This document shows positions 1-6,308 of a stretch of 8,449 nt of DNA, piece after piece. Source of the DNA: Methyloprofundus sp. GTDB lineage: Bacteria; Pseudomonadota; Gammaproteobacteria; Methylococcales; Methylomonadaceae. The stretch covers positions 1-8,449 of the forward strand of contig DAOVWV010000047.1 in the NCBI GenBank assembly GCA_030636485.1, read 5' to 3'. The notes below the pieces were generated by a model. The model saw only the letters and a program-made list of their open reading frames with translations. It had not been told where the DNA came from and made no database searches. The stretch's first letter is position 1. Every line of letters begins with the position of its first letter. The position numbers and the translations under genes are program-made.

Positions 1-2227
1 GGGTATCCACCACGTCGCCGCTGTCATCCGGGCCTGCATGTAAGTTGAAGGTAATGCCTGACCAGCCTGCATCGCCATCCTCTGGTTCGTAGTTGCCATC
101 AGCATCCTTGTCATTGTATTTGAACAGATGCAGAGAGCCGTTTAGGTAGTTGCCAAAATTCTTGTTTTGCAGCTCACCCCCACCAGTTACGGTAATCTCG
201 TAACCAAATGGGCCAAGAACAATACCCTCAGCTGAGGTATCAAGACCAATAGCAAGAACTGATGTCTGATCGGGGTCTGAGGGATTCTCAACTGATGATT
301 GTGCCAAGCCACCCTTGAGTACTTCGACTAAGACGTAATCATCTGCATTAAGAGTCATTGCATACAGACCAAGTGGATCAAGGATACCACCAGTACCAGT
401 AGTTGCGGTATTAGCAGGAGTGGCATCAAACTCGCCTTGCTGTAATATACCATCGCTTGCTATACCGCCACCAGTACCATCATCCAGATAAGCCCTAATT
501 TCCCAGTTAGCAAGTGCTGGCTCCCCAGTTTCTCCAAAATCATCACTATCCCATATTCCATCAGCATTCAGGTCATGAAACTTATATGATAGTCCTACGG
601 TGCCTTCTGAGTCTTTGTTGCCGAATCCGGGCAGCAAATAGGTGCCCCCCGCAGTATTAAGTGTCACTGAGATAGTCGGATCATAGACAGTCCCATCGCC
701 AAAATCCGCGACTGTGGCATCTTCTCCTTCAACCCCAGTACTATATGTCCCTTCATTCGGGCCTGTCTGATCGTATGTTTCCGGCACAATCTCCCGTATT
801 TGGTATGTTGAATTATCCCCTAGCCCAACTATCAAATCATTGAAGGTATAGTTACCTGTTAATGGATCTGTTGTTGTGAATCTCTCATCGCTGTCGAACT
901 CACCGTTATTATTTGTGTCCAAGTAAACTGTGACTGGTGTATCAAAGCCATTGTCACTCGTCCAGAGTGAATCGATAGTCTCATCATAATCCCCGTTACC
1001 ATCAAAATCGAAATATTTAAATCCAGTAATGTCGCTTACTTGTAAAGCCACCTCAACACCGCGGAACCATTCTTCAAAGCCACCTTGGGCGATCCATTGT
1101 TGTTCGGGTTCTGGATAAGTTCCGTCATTAACACTTGACACTCCTTGATAACCGAATGCCGAATACAGGGAAACATAAGTGTTGCTTCCATCTCCTACTT
1201 TAGGAGTCCATGTGCTTTGGTCAAAGGGGTCAGGAGTGTTGTAAAATGCGCTGGCGGGTATATAAGCTGAGGCATCGCTGACACCACTACCTGGATTGAC
1301 CCTCAAAGCAATCCATTGATCAGCACCTGCGTCAAGATCCCATACCAAAGTCGCAGCATTAGTACCCGCCGCCGGAAATGTTCCAGTTGTATCTGGTGGC
1401 GCTTCCCCAGTTTCAGTGTCAGGACTGAAACCTGTGATAGCGGGGTTGGTCGTGAGATAGAACTTCAGCGCGTCTAGTGAAATGTACTGGGTTTCACCAG
1501 CTTGGCTTTCATTTACATCAAGACGGTATTCAAGAAAAGGATCAGCTCCCAGATATGCAACAGGAACGTCAGTAAGAAGCTGTGATTTGTTTCGTGGACC
1601 AGCTGTATCTTCATTGAATTGCACTGGCCGATAATCAGAGTTATAACCTTGTTCGATATTATTAGGGTTAACCTCATTTGGATCACCCTCCCCACCTGGG
1701 TCTTGTAACCTTACAAATGTATCTGCTGACCCCGAACCAGCGGCAAAGGTTGATGTAGCAAAGAGCGCATTTCCCATTCCATCAGGGTTGATAAACCCTT
1801 GTGTATCGGGGCTAGTTAGATTCAAGGCTGGGGAAGTTGTGCTGGGGGGCGAATCCGTAAACGATGCCGTCGCCACCTCATCATCGGCCGTAGAGAATGT
1901 GCCATCAACGCCATCACCCGTCGCCGTCAGCAAAAAAGTTTCATTCAGAGAGTCATCGGGGTCGACGAACCATGTGGTTTGGATAATACCATTCACTGCA
2001 CCATCCTGGTCACCTGCACCGCCGTCGGTCACATACCATACTTCGTGTCCAGCACCGGTATTATCACCCAAAATATCATCACTCGTCCCCCACAGCCCAT
2101 CCTGCCCCGAGCTAGTGATGTGTTCAATATGAAATCCTACTGTGGATCCCAGTGTGAATCCTTCCGCTGTGATGGTCGCGGTTTCACTGGGGGCGTAGTC
2201 TTTTTTATCTGTTTTTACTGTGGCCAT
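1..2227 (-). CDS. Giant surface/secreted protein with Ig-like N-domain and SdrD-B-like repeats; probable T1SS substrate (3' end beyond window)
   Basis: The frame is open from an ATG at 2227 to the left edge: 742 codons, no stop, C-terminus missing. A GGAG at 2236-2239, 8 nt before the ATG, supports the start. There is no Sec signal peptide (it begins MATVKTDKKDY) and I see no cysteine; Asp, Gly and Thr are abundant. Residues 1-126 resemble an Ig-like extracellular domain that begins DKxDYxPxETxTI and ends in TTWFVDPDD, LTATGDG and FTDS. Residues 127-397 form a second, probably beta-rich region with EQGYNSDYRPVQF (192-204) and WDLDAG (296-301); I cannot name its family. SdrD-B/Cna-B-like repeats start near 398, 545 and 698, with Asp-rich EF-hand-like loops at 407-416, 437-448, 552-563 and 705-719. 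Such loops bind calcium in related proteins. The nearby T1SS genes suggest it is exported cargo, perhaps an adhesin or biofilm protein; that role is inferred. Architecture is fairly certain, function is not. Confidence 0.85.
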   Translation of the reverse strand, partial: MATVKTDKKDYAPSETATITAEGFTLGSTVGFHIEHITSSGQDGLWGTSDDILGDNTGAGHEVWYVTDGGAGDQDGAVNGIIQTTWFVDPDDSLNETFLLTATGDGVDGTFSTADDEVATASFTDSPPSTTSPALNLTSPDTQGFINPDGMGNALFATSTFAAGSGSADTFVRLQDPGGEGDPNEVNPNNIEQGYNSDYRPVQFNEDTAGPRNKSQLLTDVPVAYLGADPFLEYRLDVNESQAGETQYISLDALKFYLTTNPAITGFSPDTETGEAPPDTTGTFPAAGTNAATLVWDLDAGADQWIALRVNPGSGVSDASAYIPASAFYNTPDPFDQSTWTPKVGDGSNTYVSLYSAFGYQGVSSVNDGTYPEPEQQWIAQGGFEEWFRGVEVALQVSDITGFKYFDFDGNGDYDETIDSLWTSDNGFDTPVTVYLDTNNNGEFDSDERFTTTDPLTGNYTFNDLIVGLGDNSTYQIREIVPETYDQTGPNEGTYSTGVEGEDATVADFGDGTVYDPTISVTLNTAGGTYLLPGFGNKDSEGTVGLSYKFHDLNADGIWDSDDFGETGEPALANWEIRAYLDDGTGGGIASDGILQQGEFDATPANTATTGTGGILDPLGLYAMTLNADDYVLVEVLKGGLAQSSVENPSDPDQTSVLAIGLDTSAEGIVLGPFGYEITVTGGGELQNKNFGNYLNGSLHLFKYNDKDADGNYEPEDGDAGWSGITFNLHAGPDDSGDVVDT

Positions 2228-2356
2228 GATGATTACTCCAATTATATTTTGAGTATTGTTTTACGGCTTTTTCTGTTGCCTCATCAATTGCTTGACTAAA
2301 ACAGATACTGTAGTTTTTTATTCTCAAAACTCTATGCACATAGGGTTTTTTGGACA

Positions 2357-2384
2357 ATACTAGATTAGCAAAGGTATTCCTCAA
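2357..2384 (-). promoter_or_regulatory. Weak candidate promoter for the giant secreted protein
   Basis: On the minus strand, TTGAGG (2379-2384) and TAGTAT (2357-2362) are 16 bp apart and each matches the sigma-70 boxes at four of six positions. Transcription from here would give a leader of roughly 120 nt. The region is AT-rich and other weak pairs exist, for example TTGTCC/TAGAGT just downstream, so this is a guess. A separate promoter is expected because the gene lies 1.1 kb from the next upstream gene. Confidence 0.2.
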
Positions 2385-2678
2385 AAAAACATAGAAGGAA
2401 GCTCAAAAAGGACTTAAAAATTAACCTATCATAATAGTTGGTTATTATTTCTGAATATAATTTGATTATTGGATATAACGTCAGTAAATTGACTGCTTGC
2501 GATGCTTTTGTAATGTTTTAAGAATATCTGATTACATGGGAGGCTGATGCAATTATGACAATGGGTGCAAGCCAGCCCCCGCTATTACCACAAATCAAAG
2601 GCTTAGTGTGTTTTTTGGTAATTTCTTATTATTTACGGGTAAATGAAGATAAAGCTTGTGCCCAGCTTGACTGGGTAA

Positions 2679-2757
2679 AGTCGTCATTCCCGAAGTCTGT
2701 TATCGGGAATCTACGTTGAACATAGATTCCTGCTAACGGCATGCAGGAATGACGGCT
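2679..2757. repeat. Compound palindromic intergenic repeat (nested ATTCC hairpins)
   Basis: The outer arms 2679-2690 and 2746-2757 pair at 11 of 12 positions (CGTCATTCC against GGAATGACG is perfect). Inside are two smaller hairpins: ATTCCCG (2686-2692) with CGGGAAT (2704-2710), and ATTCCTGC (2726-2733) with GCAGGAAT (2743-2750). A further pairing, GAATCTA with TAGATTC (2707-2713 and 2723-2729), allows an alternative fold. The layout is like dispersed REP- or MITE-type elements, and ATTCCC-n-GGGAAT recalls the core of the neisserial dRS3 repeat. Whether it is multicopy in this genome cannot be seen here. Confidence 0.7.
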
Positions 2758-2894
2758 TTTGTATAGTTAAGGTGCCAGTGGATAATGAGAAGTTACGTTT
2801 TTTGTAAGGAGATAATCAGGTATTTACGTGTTTATTGAGCCTAATTTTGGTTCTGTGACGATAAATCAATAAGTTAGCACGCGGAGGGAGGGTT

Positions 2895-2942
2895 GCACTC
2901 TATGACAACTACTACTTAAGTAGTTTTGTTGTATCAGAGTGC
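2895..2942. repeat. 48-bp inverted repeat with a perfect 14-bp palindrome at its centre
   Basis: GCACTCT (2895-2901) pairs with AGAGTGC (2936-2942). After a 3-nt mismatch, ACAAC (2905-2909) pairs with GTTGT (2928-2932). The centre, ACTACTTAAGTAGT (2911-2924), is a perfect palindrome. It could extrude as a cruciform or form an RNA hairpin on either strand. There is no U-run placed like an intrinsic terminator. It could be a mobile-element relic, a protein site or an mRNA end structure; nothing visible decides between these. Confidence 0.6.
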
Positions 2943-3272
2943 TTTCATGCTTGATATTCATAAAACTGGATGTTCGCTTCCTTGCAGTATTATGTTCAAT
3001 ATTAAGCGGTGAAAAAATTAAATAGACAAGTCAGACTCGGGTATTATTGAATTCTCATCCCTTAGGTTGGTCTCTGAAAAGAAACGGCAGAAGCCATAAA
3101 TAGAGCATGATGGTATTTAGTACAGCAACCTGTAAGTTCGTAACCGTAATTTTTGTGTAACCTAGGTCTGGTGGAGGAGAGGCAAGTCATGCATTTATAA
3201 TTTTTTCATTACAATCTTTCTGGGTAATACTTATATTGATTACAAACTTAAAGGTGGGATATTCAACAGATT

Positions 3273-3302
3273 TGTAGGGCGTGGCTGATGCCGCGTCCTA
3301 CA
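3273..3302. repeat. REP-like hairpin downstream of the TolC-family gene
   Basis: TGTAGG (3273-3278) pairs with CCTACA (3297-3302), and the stem continues through CG/CG and GGC/GCC to a TGAT loop. As plus-strand RNA it is a nearly unbroken 13-bp stem with a G-U and a U-G wobble; as minus-strand RNA those two become A-C mismatches. It ends 51 bp beyond the TolC-like stop codon. It lacks a T-tract on the minus-strand side, so it is more likely a REP-type repeat or 3'-end stabilising structure than a rho-independent terminator. Confidence 0.65.
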
Positions 3303-3353
3303 GAAATAATAACCCTTACATTAAAAGCATTGTGTACTCGTATAGAGGCTGTT

Positions 3354-4715
3354 TTACGGGGTTTGTGGTGGAGGAGGAAGTGGCTGTGTTGTCGGGGTGA
3401 ACCAGGTGTCGATTTCTTCAATGTTGGCGATGGATAAGCCACCACTCCATATACGCAGCCCGATTAGGTTGCGGATATAATCATAACGAGCCTGCAGGTG
3501 TTCTATCCGGGCTTTGAATAGGCGGCGGCGGGTATTGAGAACATCGACGATGGTTGATACGCCTAGCTGGTAGCCTTTTTTCTGGCCTTCATAGGCTTTG
3601 TTTTGAGCGTATACTTCCTGGCCGGTAGAGGCTATTTGGGCATGGCTAGCCTCTGCGTTCAAGAACGAGGTGCGGGTTTCCCGCTCAATCTGGCGGTGTA
3701 CCTGGATATATTGTTGTTTGGTCATTTGCTGACTGGCGTAGGCTTCGCGGGTGGCTGCATTGACCCGGCCACCTTCGTAAATCGGTATGTTGAGTTGCAA
3801 ACTGACTGTTCCCACATTGTAAGCGGGTAATTGCCGATTGTCATAGCCTTGATCAGAATAGGTTTCCGATAATTGCAGAGCAAGCTGGGGCAGATGTTCG
3901 GCCTTGCTACTGGATATTTGTTTATTTGCGGATTCAATGGCAAATTGTAGCGCTGCGAGGTTGGGGTTGTTTTGAATGGCATCTTCTACCCATTTTTCAA
4001 TGTTTTCCGGAACTGGTGGAAATTGTTTTTTTCCGAGTGGGGCGACTGTCTCTAGACTTACGCCGGTGGTTTCACGCAAGCGCTCCAAACCTACCGCCTT
4101 GGTATTTTGTGCTTCAATTTCCAAGGTGTTTAAAGTTTGATAGTAGGCTTCAACTTCATAAACATCGGTTATTTTGGCCATTTGGCGTTGCTGCATTTCT
4201 CGCAGTCGCTTGAGTTGCATGTGGGTTGTTTCTTTTTCGGAAATTACATCGCTGATCTGGTCACTGGCTTCAAGAACTTGCAGGTAACGATCCAGTACTT
4301 CACCTGCGAGTTGCATACGATAGGCTTCCAACTCCTGTTCGGTTTGCTGGGTGGCTGCCTTAGCACCTTGATAACGCAGGAAGGATGGTAGGTCGAACAA
4401 GGCTTGGCTAGCCTGGATGGTGCCGCGTAAACCGGGATAGTTTCGAGTTCCGGCCAGATCAGAATTAAAGCTGTTATAGGAATAATTTCCGTTCGCTGAT
4501 ATCTGTGGCAATAAGCGGCTGAAGGCTTGATCTTCCTGGGCTATGGCTCTGTCGATAGCATAGGTTCGGCTTAGCAGCGTTGGGTTGCTGTTGAGCGACT
4601 GCTGGTAAAGATCCAGCAGTAAGCCGGCATTAGCTGATAGAGGCGTTAAGCCTATCAGGATTGCCAATATTGCACGGGGGGTGACTTTTGGGGTGATGTG
4701 AATAAATGTTTGCAT
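3354..4715 (-). CDS. tolC: TolC-family outer membrane channel of a type I secretion system
   Basis: The 453-residue product has the usual length of TolC-family outer-membrane factors, trimers that form the outer-membrane pore and periplasmic tunnel for T1SS cargo. A Sec signal peptide is visible, with a hydrophobic core at about 14-25 and likely cleavage after ANA (28-30). The two-fold family repeat shows as NPT plus LPQI (44-72) and NPNLAAL plus LPQLAL (250-280). Other hallmarks are IPIYEGGRV (310-318) and GYQLGVSTIVDVLNTRRRLF (381-400). The C-terminus is a short proline-rich tail. It is the third gene after the ABC exporter and HlyD adaptor, but 228 bp away from the adaptor, so it may have its own promoter. 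The only plausible start, the ATG at 4715, lacks a clear Shine-Dalgarno and abuts a palindrome. The symbol is family-level; it may be specific to this system rather than the general TolC. Confidence 0.93.
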   Translation of the reverse strand: MQTFIHITPKVTPRAILAILIGLTPLSANAGLLLDLYQQSLNSNPTLLSRTYAIDRAIAQEDQAFSRLLPQISANGNYSYNSFNSDLAGTRNYPGLRGTIQASQALFDLPSFLRYQGAKAATQQTEQELEAYRMQLAGEVLDRYLQVLEASDQISDVISEKETTHMQLKRLREMQQRQMAKITDVYEVEAYYQTLNTLEIEAQNTKAVGLERLRETTGVSLETVAPLGKKQFPPVPENIEKWVEDAIQNNPNLAALQFAIESANKQISSSKAEHLPQLALQLSETYSDQGYDNRQLPAYNVGTVSLQLNIPIYEGGRVNAATREAYASQQMTKQQYIQVHRQIERETRTSFLNAEASHAQIASTGQEVYAQNKAYEGQKKGYQLGVSTIVDVLNTRRRLFKARIEHLQARYDYIRNLIGLRIWSGGLSIANIEEIDTWFTPTTQPLPPPPQTP

Positions 4716-4719
4716 ATTG

Positions 4720-4735
4720 ATTATGTGTACATAAT
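4720..4735. promoter_or_regulatory. Palindrome at the translation start of the TolC-family gene
   Basis: ATTATGT (4720-4726) and ACATAAT (4729-4735) are perfect 7-bp inverted arms around a 2-bp spacer. The element lies four bases before the start codon, where a Shine-Dalgarno would normally be, and no purine-rich SD is visible there. It could be a regulator-binding site or an mRNA hairpin that affects initiation. In such AT-rich sequence it could also be chance. Confidence 0.4.
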
Positions 4736-4782
4736 ATGTTGTTTTTATTTTGTTTACTTATTTTTTTTCAGTCAGTTAAATC

Positions 4783-4788
4783 ATAGTA
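4783..4788 (-). promoter_or_regulatory. Weak candidate -10 box in the gap before the TolC-family gene
   Basis: TACTAT on the minus strand resembles a sigma-70 -10 element and would give a leader of about 60 nt. The -35 position 17 bp upstream (CACTTC) is poor. The main argument is the 228-bp gap between the adaptor and channel genes, which is long for simple co-transcription. I see no obvious terminator in that gap, so read-through from the upstream genes is also possible. Confidence 0.2.
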
Positions 4789-4943
4789 TGGGTTAAATTA
4801 TTAAGGAAGTGGGATAACTGCCCAACATTTTAATGCGTCACTTTATGCTTTTTTTGAGTTAGTGCCTTGATTAATAAAAATACCTTACTTTTTAAGTTTA
4901 GCGTGTTGTCACCTAACATTCTGCCCAAGTTCAACCCCCATTA

Positions 4944-6272
4944 TTAGTCTTCGATGAAAGAGTGAGCAACGGTGTCGGATAAGGGAGCCATTAGGTATTG
5001 TAGTAGAGTGCGTTCACCGGTATTAATCAGTACTTCAGCAGGCATACCTGGTAATAATTTCAGTTCAGAACTAACTAGATCCTTTAAGCCTTGGGGAGAA
5101 ATTTCAACGCGTGCCAGATAATACGGGTTTTGATCTTCGGATTGTTCATCGACTAGGCGGTCGGCTGAAATGGCTATCAATTTACCTTCAATTTTTGGGA
5201 TTGTTCTGGATTTAAAGGCGCTGAAGCGGACTTCGGCGGCCTGTCCTATACTGACCCGGTCTATGTCCATCGGCGAAAGCCGTGCTTCGACAATTAGTTT
5301 TTCATTTTGCGGAATAATATCGAGAATTTTACCACCCGGTGAGATGACTGCGCCCAGAGTATGGACTGCTAAACCGAGTACCATGCCAGCATCGGGTGCT
5401 TTGATGTCGGTGCGTAAAACGGTGTCCTGTAGTGATTGCAAGCGTTCGCGCAATTCGAACAGCTCACCCTGTACTTCGCTGAGTTCTTTGGCTACTTCTC
5501 GCTGTAGTTCTTTTTGCAGCTGCAGGATTTTTAATCGGGTTTCACTGATTTCAAGCTCTGTCGCAGCCAGGCTGGAAATAAGTTCTCCCCGCTCACCTTC
5601 TCTTTCGGCCAGGTTACGTTCGAACTCCCTTATTTTCTGCTTTTCGGCATAGCCTTCCTTGAGCAGATAGCGAAAGTCCTGCAATTCGTTTTGATAGGAG
5701 TTGATCAGTCGGTCGCGACTGCGTTTTTGTGCACGTAGGCCGACGGCTTTGGCATGTAATTGTTCGATCTGACGCTGATACAGGTCACTTTCACCTTGAT
5801 GGGCTTGTTTACGCACATTGAAAGTCTGATTCTGCATTTGTATGGCATCGCTGGAGCGCTGGTCGCTTTGATGCTCTAGTAACTCAATGGGGTAGTGGAT
5901 TTCATCTAGGCCATTTTGCTGCGCCATCAGTCTGGCTTCTCTGGCCAGAGAAATAAAATACTGGCCGCGAATCACTTCCAGAAGTGCGCTTGGCTGGGTG
6001 TCCTCAAGGATAATAAGGGTTTGATCTTTGACGACATTTTCCCCATCCCGCACGAGGATAGCTTTAACAATACCTCCCTCCAGGTGCTGCACCGTTTTGC
6101 GGTAGTTTTCCACGGTGATCACGCCTGGTGCGAGGGCGGCACTATCAAGTGGTGCCAACGCTGCCCAGGCTCCCAGGCCGCCAAAAATACTGAGGACGAT
6201 AATCAAACCGGCACGGCGGAAGTGCATGTCGTCAGTGATTAGCTCATCTGCAGCTATGTTTTCAACGCTCAT
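4944..6272 (-). CDS. hlyD: HlyD-family periplasmic adaptor (membrane fusion protein) of a type I secretion system
   Basis: This inner-membrane-anchored adaptor bridges the ABC exporter and the outer-membrane channel. Starting at the ATG at 6272 the product is 442 residues, normal for the HlyD/PrtE family. It has a short cytoplasmic N-terminus, one membrane helix (about 22-40), a first lipoyl half-motif with VQHLEGGIVK (61-70), a long Glu/Gln/Arg-rich coiled coil (about 155-285), and the second lipoyl half starting IKAPDAGMV (290-298). A beta-barrel follows, with the C-terminal family signature LPGMPAEVLINTGERT (407-422). A TTG 15 bp upstream in frame (6287) would add MEQLT, but it overlaps the GGAG Shine-Dalgarno at 6282-6285 that serves the ATG, so the shorter form is preferred. 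It starts 36 bp after the ABC gene's stop, consistent with one operon. The symbol is family-level. Confidence 0.95.
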   Translation of the reverse strand: MSVENIAADELITDDMHFRRAGLIIVLSIFGGLGAWAALAPLDSAALAPGVITVENYRKTVQHLEGGIVKAILVRDGENVVKDQTLIILEDTQPSALLEVIRGQYFISLAREARLMAQQNGLDEIHYPIELLEHQSDQRSSDAIQMQNQTFNVRKQAHQGESDLYQRQIEQLHAKAVGLRAQKRSRDRLINSYQNELQDFRYLLKEGYAEKQKIREFERNLAEREGERGELISSLAATELEISETRLKILQLQKELQREVAKELSEVQGELFELRERLQSLQDTVLRTDIKAPDAGMVLGLAVHTLGAVISPGGKILDIIPQNEKLIVEARLSPMDIDRVSIGQAAEVRFSAFKSRTIPKIEGKLIAISADRLVDEQSEDQNPYYLARVEISPQGLKDLVSSELKLLPGMPAEVLINTGERTLLQYLMAPLSDTVAHSFIED

Positions 6273-6281
6273 AGTTAATTG

Positions 6282-6285
6282 CTCC
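6282..6285 (-). promoter_or_regulatory. Shine-Dalgarno that fixes the start of the HlyD-family gene
   Basis: The minus strand reads TTTTGGAGCAATTAACTATG here. GGAG ends nine bases before the ATG at 6272, a normal spacing. The upstream in-frame TTG (6285-6287) shares a base with this GGAG and has no such motif ahead of it. Confidence 0.7.
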
Positions 6286-6308
6286 AAAAGTTACTGTCAG
6301 TTACTGAA

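Larger units (their letters stand above)
2228..3353. other. 1.1-kb gene-poor intergenic region with hairpin repeats
   Basis: No convincing gene lies between the TolC-like gene and the giant protein gene. The stretch is AT-rich. It holds three separate inverted repeats (listed individually at 2679-2757, 2895-2942 and 3273-3302). The part next to 2228 must contain the promoter and leader of the giant protein gene. A 54-codon plus-strand frame at 2555-2719 has a GGGAGG ahead of it but runs into the first repeat and is probably not a gene. I see no tRNA or rRNA and no CRISPR-like array. Confidence 0.6.

Noticed and set aside
1734..1747. FAAG (161-164) and PAAG (285-288) in the giant protein, resembling the Ala-Ala-Gly sites cut by LapG proteases in surface-retained adhesins
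   Set aside because: They lie in probably folded parts, there is no N-terminal retention module, the exporter lacks the C39-like domain of LapB, and no LapG or LapD gene is visible.
1788..2299. Overlapping plus-strand frames of 114 and 106 codons
   Set aside because: They are antisense to a long, well-supported minus-strand coding region with clear domain motifs; composition is that of a shadow frame.
2661..2675. CCCAG/CTGGG small hairpin just before the compound repeat
   Set aside because: Five-base arms with no T-tract; within chance and not a convincing terminator.
3168..3198. Purine-rich GGTGGAGGAGA followed by an ATG on the plus strand, looking like a gene start
   Set aside because: The frame stops after three codons.
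3263..3445. 60-codon minus-strand frame overlapping the end of the TolC-family gene
   Set aside because: It overlaps the C-terminal coding sequence in another frame and runs through the hairpin; no motif or good ribosome binding site.
5170..5652. 160-codon plus-strand frame
   Set aside because: It is antisense to the HlyD-family gene, Ser/Arg-rich as expected for a reverse frame, with no recognisable motif.
6289..6306. Two copies of AGTTACTG ten bases apart between the ABC and HlyD genes
   Set aside because: Only two 8-bp copies inside a short intra-operon gap; too little to call a binding site.
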